Assembly (NCBI RefSeq): GCF_008107685.1
Contig: NZ_VIRF01000085.1
Coordinates: 1 to 39,147 of the forward strand
Source: Novosphingobium sp. BW1
Lineage (GTDB): Bacteria > Pseudomonadota > Alphaproteobacteria > Sphingomonadales > Sphingomonadaceae
Length of the DNA stretch: 39,147 nucleotides
Direction of reading: 5' to 3'
The notes under the pieces were generated by a model. The model saw nothing but the letters and a program-made list of their open reading frames with translations, ran no database searches and was not told the origin of the DNA. A program made the translations under genes and the position numbers. This document shows, in pieces, positions 10,084 through 18,749 of the stretch; within the stretch, counting starts at the first letter, position 1; each line of letters opens with the position of its first letter.

Positions 10084-10815
10084 ATGACGCTATCCCTCTT
10101 CGAGATCAATCCCGCGCTCGACCGCGCGGCCCTTCGCGCGAGATTCCTGGAGCATGGCCGGGTGCAGGTGCGCGATTTCCTGAAGCCCGAGGCGGCGCAG
10201 ACGATCCGCAGCGTCCTGGAAAAGGAGACGCCCTGGGGGCTCGCCTGCCAGGCTGGGGAGGAGCCGCACACAACGCTGCGGCCCGAGCAGATCCAGGCGA
10301 TGAGCCCGCAGGAGCGCCAGGCACTGGCGCAGAAGATCTATGGTGCCGCGGCGAAGGGAGAATACGCGGTGCGCTTTGCCAATTACCCGATGCTCGATGC
10401 CTACCTGCAAGGGTGGGACCGCAATGGCCCGCTCGCGCTCCTGCTTGAACACATCAACGATGCGCCTTTCCTGCAGCTGGCGCGCGACATCTGCGGCATC
10501 CCGGAGCTACGCAAGGCCGACGCGCAGGCGACCCTGTTTGCGCCGGGCGACTTCCTGGGGCCTCACACCGACAGCCACGTTGCTGAGGGCTGGCGCGTGG
10601 CTTACGTGATGAACTTTGCCCACCCCGATTGGCACCCCGACTGGGGCGGCTACCTCCACTTCCTCGACGAGGACGGCGATGTCATCGAAGGCTGGCGGCC
10701 GCGCTTCAACGCGCTCAACCTGCTGTGCGTGCCGCAAAGCCACATGGTTAGCTACGTTGCGCCTTTCGCGCCCGCGCAGCGCCTGGCCATCACTGGCTGG
10801 CTGCGCGATCGGTGA
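10084..10815 (+). CDS. Fe(II)/2-oxoglutarate-dependent oxygenase, paralogue of the divergent neighbour
   Basis: 243 residues from ATG 10084 (MTLSLFEINPALDRAALRARF). The start aligns with that of the divergent gene (FTLNPALDTQAAADKF). Same fold and motifs: FAPGDFLGPHTDSH with HxD at H161/D163, DWGGYLHFLDEDGD, distal ligand H220 in PQSHMV, and Arg in QRLAITGW (R233). The two proteins share the (Y/F)APGDFL...H.D core but differ much elsewhere, so this is an old duplication. The residues between the halves (PMLDAYLQGWDRNG) differ from the neighbour, which may mean a different substrate. Cytoplasmic. The stop TGA overlaps the GTG start of the next gene in GTGA, pointing to translational coupling with the TPR oxygenase. 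Confidence 0.88.
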   Translation: MTLSLFEINPALDRAALRARFLEHGRVQVRDFLKPEAAQTIRSVLEKETPWGLACQAGEEPHTTLRPEQIQAMSPQERQALAQKIYGAAAKGEYAVRFANYPMLDAYLQGWDRNGPLALLLEHINDAPFLQLARDICGIPELRKADAQATLFAPGDFLGPHTDSHVAEGWRVAYVMNFAHPDWHPDWGGYLHFLDEDGDVIEGWRPRFNALNLLCVPQSHMVSYVAPFAPAQRLAITGWLRDR

Positions 10816-12530
10816 ACGCCTCGCTCGACATGAGGCGCATCGGCCAAATGCGCGAGGCGGCGCTCAGCGCCGAGAAGGCGGGCCGCGCGGGCGAGGCGAA
10901 GGCCCTCTTCGACGCGGCGCTTGCGCTCGCACCGGACGAGCCCCGGCTGCTCAACAGCGCGGGGGGCAGCGCGCTGCGGCTGGGCGATACGACGCGTGCC
11001 GAGGCGCTCTACGCGCGTGCCTGCAAGGTCGCGCCGGCTGAACTGGAATACGCCGTCAACTATGCCATCGTGCTCGAACAGCTGGGCCGCGCGGGTGAGG
11101 CGGCGCGGCTCCTTCAGGGGGTTGAGGCGAAGGGACGTCACGAGGCGCGCTACTGGTCGACGCGCGGTTCGGCTGAACGGGCGAGCGGCGATCTGGTTGC
11201 GGCCTCGGCCAGCTACGAGGCGTGCCTGACTCTTAACGCGGGACATCCGCGAGGTCTGCACGGACGCGCACGCGTTGCGCTTGAACGTGGCGAGGGGGAT
11301 GCCAGTGCGCGCTATGCCAAAGCGCTCGCGGTCAACCAGGGCGATGCGAACCTGTGGCTGGGGCGAGCCATGGCGCTGGAAGCCGAAGGCGAGTTTGCCG
11401 AGGCGCGCAAGATTGCCGATGCGCTCTCGGCGCAGATGCCCGGCTGGCTCGATGCGCACCGCTACCTTGCCGAACTGCGCCTCAATACCGAGGCGGGCGC
11501 GCTGGAGGCCGGGCGCTTTGCCGATCACTATGCCGCGGCCAGCCGCGCGCTGCCGAATAACGCCGCGCTGGCGGTGGCCTGGATCGGCGCGCTGAGCGGC
11601 GCGGACTGCACGGCGCAGGCGTACGCGGTGGGCGAAGACGCGCTCGCGCGCATGCCGGACGATCCCGACGTACGTGTGGCCGCCGCAACGGCGGCGAGCG
11701 CGGCGCGTGATTTTACGCGGGCCGATGCGCTCTTTGCCGAACTGCCCGCGCGCGAAGGGCGTGCCGGTGTGCTCGCCCGGGTCGAGGAAGCGCGCCACCG
11801 TCTGCGCTGCCGCGATCCGGAACGCGCCGAGGCGCTGCTGGCACGCGCGCTGGAAGAGGCCCCCTACGATGTCTCGGGCTGGGGACTGCGCTCGCTTGCC
11901 TGGCGCATGCTGGATGACCCGCGCGAGGAATGGCTCCACGGTCAGCCGAACATGGTGCGCCGCCTGCCGCTCGCCATCTCCGATACCCAGTGGGACGAGA
12001 TCAAGGCGCGGCTCCACGCGCTGCACGAGACCTCGTTCGTGCCGGTCGGCCAGTCGGTGCGCGGGGGCAGCCAGACGCGCGGCGGGCTCTTCGCGCGCAC
12101 CGAGGCGCCGCTCAAGGTCCTGCACGATGCGATTCTGCAGGCGATCGAGACCTACCGGACGGGCCTTCCGCCGCGCGATTCCACCCACCCTCTGCTAGCG
12201 CGGCGCGACGAGGACCTGGCCATTGCGGGCTCATGGTCGGTGCGGCTGGGGCCAGGTGGACGCCATACGGTTCATATCCACCCCCAAGGCGTGCTTTCCT
12301 CTGCGCTCTACATCGACCTGCCGCCACTTGCCGACGATGCGCCCGGCGCAGGCTGCCTCGAAGTGGGCGGGGCGCCGCCCGAAATGGGCCTCGACCTGCC
12401 CCCGCGCCAGATCGTGCCCCCGCTCGAGAAGCACCTGACGCTCTTTCCCAGCACGCTCTTCCACGGCACCGCCCCCTTCGCGCAAGGGCGCCGCATGACC
12501 GTTGCCTTCGACGTGGCGGTGCGGAGCTAA
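10812..12530 (+). CDS. TPR protein with C-terminal putative 2OG-Fe(II) oxygenase domain
   Basis: 572 residues from GTG 10812, which overlaps the preceding stop by 4 bases (GTGA); ATG 10830 is an alternative. Residues 1 to about 330 are helical TPR repeats rich in Ala/Glu/Arg (AEKAGRAGEAKALFDAALAL, ALYARACKVAPAELEYAVNY and so on), a protein-protein binding scaffold. The C-terminal about 100 residues carry HTVHIHPQGVLSSALYID (HIHP 488-491), then a Pro-rich stretch, LFPSTLFHGTAPF (H551) and GRRMTVAFDV (R560/561). This matches the putative 2OG-Fe(II) oxygenase type (2OG-FeII_Oxy_5, PF13759, by memory), where the first motif is HxH-like, not HxD. The fusion suggests a hydroxylase that recruits a protein partner through its TPRs. 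Which oxygenase substrate it uses is unknown. Confidence 0.82.
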   Translation: MNASLDMRRIGQMREAALSAEKAGRAGEAKALFDAALALAPDEPRLLNSAGGSALRLGDTTRAEALYARACKVAPAELEYAVNYAIVLEQLGRAGEAARLLQGVEAKGRHEARYWSTRGSAERASGDLVAASASYEACLTLNAGHPRGLHGRARVALERGEGDASARYAKALAVNQGDANLWLGRAMALEAEGEFAEARKIADALSAQMPGWLDAHRYLAELRLNTEAGALEAGRFADHYAAASRALPNNAALAVAWIGALSGADCTAQAYAVGEDALARMPDDPDVRVAAATAASAARDFTRADALFAELPAREGRAGVLARVEEARHRLRCRDPERAEALLARALEEAPYDVSGWGLRSLAWRMLDDPREEWLHGQPNMVRRLPLAISDTQWDEIKARLHALHETSFVPVGQSVRGGSQTRGGLFARTEAPLKVLHDAILQAIETYRTGLPPRDSTHPLLARRDEDLAIAGSWSVRLGPGGRHTVHIHPQGVLSSALYIDLPPLADDAPGAGCLEVGGAPPEMGLDLPPRQIVPPLEKHLTLFPSTLFHGTAPFAQGRRMTVAFDVAVRS

Positions 12531-12574
12531 GGCTTCCAGGGCCTTCGAAAAGGACAGGGGTCAGAAAGAAGGAT

Positions 12575-12598
12575 TTCCGAAGGCCATCGCCCTCGGAA
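12575..12598. repeat. single palindrome of the interspersed repeat family
   Basis: A TTCCGAAGG...CCTCGGAA-type palindrome with GCCATCGCC at its centre lies in the convergent gap between the TPR oxygenase and mtnP. AGAAGG precedes it, as at the full copies. Only one palindrome of the pair is present. It may also act as the transcription end for both genes. Confidence 0.6.
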
Positions 12599-12620
12599 CT
12601 TCTACCTTTGACCTTCTAGC

Positions 12621-13511
12621 TCAGTCCTTTTCGCCGAACAGGCGGCAGGCGACTGCGTCGAGGCGGCGCACCAGCGCGGGATCGCGCGCATGGGGTGCAG
12701 TGATCAGCGCGTGTTCGAGCGCGGTGTCGATGGCGACGGCTTCGCGCCGTTCGGGCAGCCCCTTGGCCAGTTCGCTTACCGTCTTGCGGGCAACCTGCGC
12801 ATTTTTGTGCATGACTTCGAGCACGTGGCTGACTTCCACGCCCTCTTCCTCTTCGCGCCAGCAGTCGTAATCGGTGACCATGCCCAGCGTCGCGTAGGGG
12901 AGTTCGGCTTCGCGCGCGAGGCGCGCCTCGGGCATCGCGGTCATGCCGATCACGTCCGCGCCCCAGGCCTGGTACATACGGCTTTCCGCGCGGCTGGAGA
13001 ACTGCGGGCCTTCGATGCACACGTAGGTGCCCTTGGTGTGGACGTGGCCGCCAGCAAGGCTCGCGGCCTCGGCGAGCGCCCCGCGCAGGCGTTCGCAGGT
13101 GGGGTCGGCCATCGATACATGGGCAACAAGGCCCGTGCCAAAGAAGCTGTTGGTGCGCTGGCTTGTGCGGTCGATGAACTGGTCGACCAGGACCATGTGC
13201 CCGGGCGCCATTTCCTCGCACAGCGAGCCGATCGCCGAGAGCGAGATGATGTCGGTGACGCCGCAGCGCTTGAGGACGTCGATGTTCGCGCGGTAGTTGA
13301 TCTCGGAGGGCGGGATCGCGTGGCCTGCGCCGTGGCGCGCAAGGAACGTGAAGCGCACATCGCCCAGCCGTCCGGTGGTGACCGGACCGGAGGGTTTTCC
13401 GAAGGGGCTGGCGACCTCGATCTCCTGCGCGTCCTCCAGTTCGATGCCAGCCGCAAGACCCGATCCGCCAAGGACCCCGATGTGCCAAAACGGCGATTTT
13501 TCAGCGCGCAA
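12621..13511 (-). CDS. mtnP: S-methyl-5'-thioadenosine phosphorylase
   Basis: 296 residues. MTA phosphorylase cleaves methylthioadenosine with phosphate to adenine and methylthioribose-1-phosphate (methionine salvage, polyamine or homoserine-lactone by-product recycling). Family motifs are clear: IGVLGGSGL near residue 11, ARHGAGHAIPPSEINYRAN, GTYVCIEGPQFSSRAES, VIGMTAMPEARLARE and TDYDCW, the last matching MTAP rather than plain purine nucleoside phosphorylase. The start is TTG 13511-13509, just inside the end of the TetR gene (11-base overlap), with GGCAGG upstream. No ATG or GTG lies between it and the conserved IGVLGG, so the rare start is forced. It is last in the SDR-tetR-mtnP operon. 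Cytoplasmic, probably a trimer as in the family. Confidence 0.93.
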   Translation of the reverse strand: MRAEKSPFWHIGVLGGSGLAAGIELEDAQEIEVASPFGKPSGPVTTGRLGDVRFTFLARHGAGHAIPPSEINYRANIDVLKRCGVTDIISLSAIGSLCEEMAPGHMVLVDQFIDRTSQRTNSFFGTGLVAHVSMADPTCERLRGALAEAASLAGGHVHTKGTYVCIEGPQFSSRAESRMYQAWGADVIGMTAMPEARLAREAELPYATLGMVTDYDCWREEEEGVEVSHVLEVMHKNAQVARKTVSELAKGLPERREAVAIDTALEHALITAPHARDPALVRRLDAVACRLFGEKD

Positions 13512-14130
13512 GGATACCTGCCATGATGATGTCGAGAGTGTGTTCGCGATAGCGGTCGCGCAGGGTCTCGGTCAACGTGTCCTGGTCGAAGCAGTGCTTG
13601 AGGACGAGGCGCGCCGAGAAGAAGCGGTCGGCCGCCCCGGTCACGGTGAAGTAGAACAGCTGCGGGTCGGTGGGGCGGAACACCCCGGCCGCCACCCCGT
13701 CGCCGATCAGGCTTTCATAGGCGCGGTACATCGGCGAAAGGTAACAGTCGGCGATGCGGCGCGCTTCGGCATCGTCGCTCTCGCGGATGACGCGCATGGT
13801 GAGGCGGTTGAGGTAGGGCACCTCGTAGAAGGTGTCGACGACCTTGAGGATATGGCGCCGCAGCTTGGCCTCGGGCGCCCAGCCGTCCTTGGCGACAAGC
13901 GCATCGACCGAGGTGACGATGGCCTCCCAGTCGCGATCGAGGAGGGCTTTGAGCAGCCCCGCCTTGTTGCCGAAATAGTACTTCACTAGCGCGGAATTGA
14001 GCCCCGAGCGCAGCGAGAGTTCGGCGAGCGAGATGTCGATGACATCACCGTCGCGCATGATCGCACTGGCCGTGTCGAGCAGCAGCGCGCGTGCGCCCGG
14101 GGGGGCATTGAGATCCTGTTTATCCGCCAT
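13501..14130 (-). CDS. TetR/AcrR-family transcriptional regulator
   Basis: 209 residues from ATG 14130, with GAGGAAGG in the right place upstream. The N-terminal DNA-binding domain shows the TetR helix-turn-helix: ISLAELSLRSGLNSALVKYY, then FGNKAGLLKALLDRDW (about residues 34-65). The rest is the helical ligand-binding domain, with PYLNRLTMRVIRES and a C-terminal TETLRDRYREHTLDIIMAGIL, reminiscent of TetR proteins that end in the TetR_C_type families. It lies between the SDR gene (59-base gap) and mtnP (11-base overlap), so it probably represses its own operon. A likely ligand would be an acyl-CoA, if the SDR assignment is right; this is inference. Confidence 0.87.
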   Translation of the reverse strand: MADKQDLNAPPGARALLLDTASAIMRDGDVIDISLAELSLRSGLNSALVKYYFGNKAGLLKALLDRDWEAIVTSVDALVAKDGWAPEAKLRRHILKVVDTFYEVPYLNRLTMRVIRESDDAEARRIADCYLSPMYRAYESLIGDGVAAGVFRPTDPQLFYFTVTGAADRFFSARLVLKHCFDQDTLTETLRDRYREHTLDIIMAGILAR

Positions 14131-14189
14131 GTCGTGGTCCTTCCTCGCTCCGGTCGCGCGGTGCAAGCCCTTTTGCGGGCTCTCTTTTT

Positions 14190-14975
14190 CTATTTTGGGC
14201 CCATACGCACCGCGCCGTCGAGGCGGATCGTGGCGGCGTTGAGATAGTCGTTCTCGGCGATGAACAGGGCAAGGCGCGCGTATTCCTCGGGCTGGCCCAG
14301 GCGCTTGGGGAAGGGGACCGCCGCGCCCAGTGCCTCCTGCACGGCGTCGGGCATCCCGGCCACCATCGGCGTTGCAAAAATGCCAGGCAGGATCGTGTTG
14401 ACGCGGATGCCATCGGCCATGAGGTCGCGTGCGAGGGGGAGTGTCATCGCCGCCACGCCGCCCTTCGATCCGGCGTAGGCGACCTGGCCGATCTGCCCGT
14501 CCTCGGCCGTGATCGAGGCGGTGTTGACGATGACCCCGCGCGCGCCGTCCGCGCCTAGCGGGGGCAGCGTGGTCATGCCCTGTGCGGCATAGGTGCAACA
14601 CCGGAAGGTGCCGACGAGATTGATCGCGACCGCCGCCTCGAACAGCGCCATGTCGTGGCGCGTGCGCGCCCCGCCTTCCCGTTCGCGCCCGACGGTGCGT
14701 GCGGCGGGCGCGATCCCCGCGCAGTTGACCAGTAGCCGTTCCTGCCCGTTGGCCGCGCGGGCCTTTGCAAAGCCCTGCGCGACACTTTCCTCGCTGGTGA
14801 CGTCGACCACGCAAGGGACGGCTCCGATCTCCTTGGCCAGCGCGGAAACGGCCTCGCGGTTGCGGTCGAACAGGGCGACCTTCACGTGCTGTGCGCGCAG
14901 GGCGCGGGCGGTGGCCGCGCCCAGGCCCGAGGCCCCTCCGGTGACGATCGCTGCGACATCCTCTGCCAGTTTCAT
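14190..14975 (-). CDS. short-chain dehydrogenase, 3-hydroxyacyl-CoA dehydrogenase type II-like
   Basis: 261 residues from ATG 14975 (MKLAEDVAAIVTGGASGLG). An in-frame upstream ATG adds residues with no family resemblance. Classical SDR features are intact: cofactor motif TGGASGLG (12-19), Asp37 in ALFDRNR, which favours NAD(H), NCAG (84-87), Ser154 in NTASITAEDG, and Tyr167/Lys171 in YAGSK. The combination of long GGARTRHDMALFEAAVAINL linker and RVNTILPGIFATPM resembles the human HSD17B10 / bacterial 3-hydroxyacyl-CoA dehydrogenase type II (3-hydroxy-2-methylbutyryl-CoA dehydrogenase) subgroup. It would oxidise a short 3-hydroxyacyl-CoA in beta-oxidation or isoleucine breakdown. First gene of the operon with tetR and mtnP. 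Confidence 0.88.
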   Translation of the reverse strand: MKLAEDVAAIVTGGASGLGAATARALRAQHVKVALFDRNREAVSALAKEIGAVPCVVDVTSEESVAQGFAKARAANGQERLLVNCAGIAPAARTVGREREGGARTRHDMALFEAAVAINLVGTFRCCTYAAQGMTTLPPLGADGARGVIVNTASITAEDGQIGQVAYAGSKGGVAAMTLPLARDLMADGIRVNTILPGIFATPMVAGMPDAVQEALGAAVPFPKRLGQPEEYARLALFIAENDYLNAATIRLDGAVRMGPK

Positions 14976-15483
14976 GGCCTGTGATTCCCTTCTTTGTGCC
15001 ACACCATTTTGCCTTTGCAGCATGGGCTGCAGGGGCACAGTTGCATTCTTGCAATTGGCTCGGGCGGGGTGCGGCCTGTTTAACCGCGTGATTAAGTCGG
15101 GGGATCGGAAGGGTCAATTGCGCTCGGTCGGAATGTTGATGCTGCGCAATAAGATTTCACCATCATATGGTTTTTCGAAAGATGGTCGCGTGTAAAGCAA
15201 CCCCATGCGCATTTGTCGTGCGGGGCTGCGATGCAGCGGAAATCGACCGACAAAACGTGAGCAACAAATGGCGCTCACAGCGATGTTGCAACAAGGCAAC
15301 AGGCGTCGCGTCATTTTTCCGTCATGCACAACATGGGATTGAAAGGCGCCCGCGAGAACGCAACAAAACTGACGCATGGCGGTCTTGCGCGCAACGCGAG
15401 TTGGACCACCGGCATCCGGGTCCCCTGACAGGATTGGTCACGCACCTGTCGGGAGAGCTGAAGCAACAAGGGACACACAACTA
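14976..15483. other. 508-base divergent intergenic region, SDR versus TonB receptor
   Basis: No gene is supported. Short A/T-rich patches (15140-15200, 15310-15340) probably hold the promoters of the two divergent genes. TGTTGCAACAAGGCAACAGG at about 15283-15302 repeats the half-site TGTTGCA that forms the perfect dyad in the clpB leader, but here the dyad is imperfect. CCATCATATGG (15160-15170) is a small palindrome-like site. Nothing else was recognised. Confidence 0.5.
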
Positions 15484-18309
15484 GTGAAAACACACCTGAA
15501 GAAGGCCGCGCTGATCAGCGCGACGAGCCTGACCGCGGCGGCGGCTCTGGTCTCGACGAACGCCTATGCCCAGACCGGGCCGGCCGAGGCGTCCGAGCCC
15601 AGCGGCGAGATCATCGTCACCGGTTCGCGCATTGCGCGTCGCAACGTCGAATCCGCAGCGCCCGTTGCCGTCGTCGACAGCGAAGAATTCGCCCTGTCGG
15701 GTGCAGTGAACGTCGAAAGCGTCATCAACACGCTGCCGCAGGTCGTTCCCGGCACCACCTCGTTCTCGAACAACCCGGGTGGCGGCGTCGCGACGCTCAA
15801 CCTGCGCGGTCTCGACTCGGCTCGCACCATGGTGCTCGTCAACGGCCGTCGCTGGATGTTCTACGATACCCAGCAGATCGTCGACCTCAACACCATCCCC
15901 TCGTTCCTGCTCGAGTCGGTTGACGTGGTGACCGGCGGTGCTTCGGCTGTGTATGGTTCGGATGCGCTTGCAGGTGTGGTCAACTTCCGCCTCAAGGACG
16001 TGCAGGGCCTTGAGATGGGCGCGCAGTACGGCGTCACCAGCCGCGGTGACGGCCAGCGTCTGACCGCCAACTTCGCGTTTGGCGGCGAATTCGCCGACGG
16101 CCGTGGCCACGCCACTGTCTACGGTGAATACTACGACCGCAAGGACGTCTTCGCCTCGGCCCGCAAGTTCTCGGAAGACGTGAACTGGGATGACTACGAA
16201 GGCGGCATCATCCCGGGCGGTTCCTCGACCACCCCGCAGGGCCGTTTCACCTCGACCCTCAGCGCGGATGACTGCCCCGTCGGCAACGTCTACTGCTCGC
16301 CGGGCGCGTTCTACGAGACCCCGGGCGCTGGCCGTCCGCGCGTTGCCACCGACCTCTACAACTACGGTCCTGTCAATTACCTGATGGTTCCGCAGGAACG
16401 CTACCTGATGGGGGGCTATGCCGACTACGAATTCTCGGACGGCCACACTGCCTACACTGAAGTTTCGTACGTCAACAACCGCGTCGCCAACGAGCTTGCC
16501 GCCACCCCGGTAACCGGCACGTTCAACATCGACATCGCGACCGCCGCGCAGTTCATCTCGGCCGCCGACGTTGCTGCGATGAACCAGCTCGACACCGATG
16601 GCGATGGCCAGGTGGCCATGTCGGTCCAGCGTCGTACCCTTGAGGTCGGTGCGCGCAACTCGCTCGACGAGCGCAGCGCCTTCCGCGTCCTGCTCGGTGC
16701 GCGTGGTGAGATCACCAGCAACATCAACTACGACGCGTACTACATGTTCGCGCGTACGCGTAACTCGAACATCCAGTCGGGCAACGTCTCGCGCTCGGCT
16801 TTCCAGGCTGGCCTCGACGGTTCGGCTCCGGGGATCAACATCTACGGACCCGGCACGCTCACGCAGGCGATGGCCGATCAGATCGCGATCACTGCGCAGA
16901 ACACCGAGATATCGACCCTTCAGGTTGCCTCGGGCGTTATCAGCGGTTCGCTGTTCAACACCGGCATGAGCCGCGACGATGTCGGCTTCGCGATCGGTGC
17001 GGAATACCGCCGCGTTTCGTCGGAATTCATCCCCGACACCGCGCTGTCCTCGGGTGACGTGATCGGCTTCAACGCCGGCTTGCCGACCGAAGGTGCCTAC
17101 GACGTCAAGGAGCTCTTCGCCGAGCTTCGCGTGCCGCTCGTCACCGACACGCCTGGCGTGTACCGCCTCGAAGCGACGGGTGCAGTCCGTTATTCGGACT
17201 ACTCGCTCGGCGCCGTGGGCGGCGTGTGGGCTTACGCCGGTGGCCTCGAATACGCGCCGATCCCGGACGTGACCCTGCGTGGTCAGTACCAGCGTGCGGT
17301 TCGTGCTCCCAACGTGGACGAACTGTTCGGCGGCCAGTCGCAGGGCTTCCCGGGCGCGACCGACCCGTGCGGGGCGAACCAGGCTGCGGCCGGCCAGACC
17401 GACGTCGTGCGTCAGCTCTGCGTTGCCAGCGGAGTTCCCAACAGCGCTGTCTGGACCGACACCATCCAGCTCAACACGCAAATCCAGGGCCTGTTCGGTG
17501 GTAACGCCGACCTGCAGGAAGAAACCTCGGACTCGTGGACGGCCGGTGCGGTGTTCACGCCGACGTTCCTGCCGGGCTTCGTCGCCACGGTCGACTGGTA
17601 TAAGATCACCGTCGATGGTGCGATTTCGACGCTGGGCGGCGGTCTCGCGAACTCGCTGAACCTGTGCTACAACGTGATCCAGGACATCAACAGCGAATAC
17701 TGCCAGGCCTTCATCGGTTCGCGTAACGCGCTGGGTCAGCTCGACGGCGAAAACCCGCCGGCGATCCTGAACGCCAACACCGGTGCGCTGGAAGTCGAAG
17801 GTATCGACTTCGAAGTCAGCTACATGACCAGCATCGGCACGGGCCTGATCAGCGAAGATGCACGCATCTCGTTCAACGTCCTGGGCAACTACACGATCAG
17901 CAACATCTACACTCCGGTGGCCGACCTGCCCGAAGAGACCTATGAGTGCGCCGGCCAGTTCGGTCAGCTGGTCTGCGGTCAGCCGACTCCGAAGTGGAAG
18001 TGGACCTCGCGTCTGAGCTTCATCGATGGTCCGATGACCACCAGCTTGCGCTGGCGTCACGTGGGCGCGGTGAGCGACGATGATCCCGGCGTCGATTACG
18101 CGGTTGAGCGTCTGGGCTCTTACGACCAGTTCGACCTCACCCTCTCGGCTGACGTGACCGAGAACTTCTCGCTGACGGCAGGTGTCAACAACCTGTTTGA
18201 CAAGCAGCCGCCGACGATGGGCGACAACCAGCAGCAGACCAACACCTGGCCGGGTGTCTACGACGTGCTGGGCCGCGACTTCTTCATCTCGGGCCGCATG
18301 ACCTTCTAA
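15484..18309 (+). CDS. TonB-dependent outer-membrane receptor, second copy type
   Basis: 941 residues from GTG 15484 (VKTHLKKAALISATSLTAAA), with AAGGG 11 bases upstream; reading further upstream gives no family-like sequence. The leader ends near TNAYAQ. It continues with EIIVTGSRIARRN (TonB-box region), the plug (NVESVINTLPQVVPGTTSF, TLNLRGLDSARTMVLVNGRR, VDVVTGGASAVYGSDALAGV) and a barrel ending ISGRMTF with the terminal Phe. The plug fits the common TonB receptor form better than the first receptor: LRGLDSARTMVLVNGRR is intact. It probably imports an oligosaccharide, peptide or other large substrate; no linked transport genes identify the ligand. A strong terminator follows directly, so it is transcribed alone. 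Codon use is rich in C/T-ending codons such as GGT and GTC, which may point to high expression. Confidence 0.94.
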   Translation: MKTHLKKAALISATSLTAAAALVSTNAYAQTGPAEASEPSGEIIVTGSRIARRNVESAAPVAVVDSEEFALSGAVNVESVINTLPQVVPGTTSFSNNPGGGVATLNLRGLDSARTMVLVNGRRWMFYDTQQIVDLNTIPSFLLESVDVVTGGASAVYGSDALAGVVNFRLKDVQGLEMGAQYGVTSRGDGQRLTANFAFGGEFADGRGHATVYGEYYDRKDVFASARKFSEDVNWDDYEGGIIPGGSSTTPQGRFTSTLSADDCPVGNVYCSPGAFYETPGAGRPRVATDLYNYGPVNYLMVPQERYLMGGYADYEFSDGHTAYTEVSYVNNRVANELAATPVTGTFNIDIATAAQFISAADVAAMNQLDTDGDGQVAMSVQRRTLEVGARNSLDERSAFRVLLGARGEITSNINYDAYYMFARTRNSNIQSGNVSRSAFQAGLDGSAPGINIYGPGTLTQAMADQIAITAQNTEISTLQVASGVISGSLFNTGMSRDDVGFAIGAEYRRVSSEFIPDTALSSGDVIGFNAGLPTEGAYDVKELFAELRVPLVTDTPGVYRLEATGAVRYSDYSLGAVGGVWAYAGGLEYAPIPDVTLRGQYQRAVRAPNVDELFGGQSQGFPGATDPCGANQAAAGQTDVVRQLCVASGVPNSAVWTDTIQLNTQIQGLFGGNADLQEETSDSWTAGAVFTPTFLPGFVATVDWYKITVDGAISTLGGGLANSLNLCYNVIQDINSEYCQAFIGSRNALGQLDGENPPAILNANTGALEVEGIDFEVSYMTSIGTGLISEDARISFNVLGNYTISNIYTPVADLPEETYECAGQFGQLVCGQPTPKWKWTSRLSFIDGPMTTSLRWRHVGAVSDDDPGVDYAVERLGSYDQFDLTLSADVTENFSLTAGVNNLFDKQPPTMGDNQQQTNTWPGVYDVLGRDFFISGRMTF

Positions 18310-18342
18310 GGTTTGCAGCCGGGACGAAAGTTCATGCGAAAT

Positions 18343-18377
18343 GGGGGCGTCGGGCTTGGGTCCGACGCCCCTTTTTC
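18343..18377 (+). terminator. rho-independent terminator of the TonB receptor
   Basis: GGGGCGTCGG (18344-18353) pairs with CCGACGCCCC (18362-18371) around an 8-base loop and is followed by TTTTT. It lies 34 bases after the receptor stop. Confidence 0.9.
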
Positions 18378-18436
18378 ATGGGCGGAACGCTTGAGCGATG
18401 GGGCATTTTGACGACAAAGTACAAAGCAGGTCAGGT

Positions 18437-18552
18437 CCGAGGGCCATCGCCCTCGGGCTCCCCGAACTGTTGAGCGTACCTTTCGCGCGCTGCTGTGGCG
18501 GAGAGAGGGGAGGTCGCCCATTTTGGGGTCAAGGGGCGATGGTCACTTGAAT
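18437..18552. repeat. two-palindrome interspersed repeat, reversed copy
   Basis: Here the order is swapped: CCGAGGGCCATCGCCCTCGG is first (18437-18456), then GGCTCCCCGAACTGTTGAGC, and a worn TCAAGGGGCGATGGTCACTTGA last (18529-18550). CCCGAACTGT recurs in copy 1 (as CCCAAACTGT) and in the copy near 38760. Confidence 0.7.
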
Positions 18553-18603
18553 CTAGGCTGTCTTCTTCCGCGTCCTATTTGGCGAAGGAGGGAAATATGA
18601 ACT

Positions 18604-18624
18604 TTCCGAGGGCATCATCCTCGG
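18604..18624. repeat. single palindrome of the interspersed repeat family
   Basis: TTCCGAGGGCATCATCCTCGG is a worn version of the CGAGGGC...GCCCTCG palindrome, 50 bases beyond the preceding copy. It lies just inside the possible 5' extension of the small gene that follows, arguing against a start upstream of it. Confidence 0.5.
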
Positions 18625-18749
18625 GCGCTTTGGAGCAATTTGCGCGCTGCGATGGCGAGGCGCGGCAAGAGCGCCTGGACGTCATCTTCCTTACGGGCCG
18701 TTCGCATTCGTCTGGACGGGGCTTGAGCTGTGCGGGTAAAGCCCGGGGC

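Noticed and set aside
14165..14182. hairpin AAGCCC-ttttgc-GGGCTC between SDR and tetR
   Set aside because: The stem is only five to six base pairs and lies inside an operon with a 59-base gap; too weak for an attenuator call.
15481..18060. 859-residue minus-strand reading opposite the second TonB receptor
   Set aside because: Antisense to a complete receptor gene with signal peptide and C-terminal Phe; composition is typical of high-GC shadow frames.
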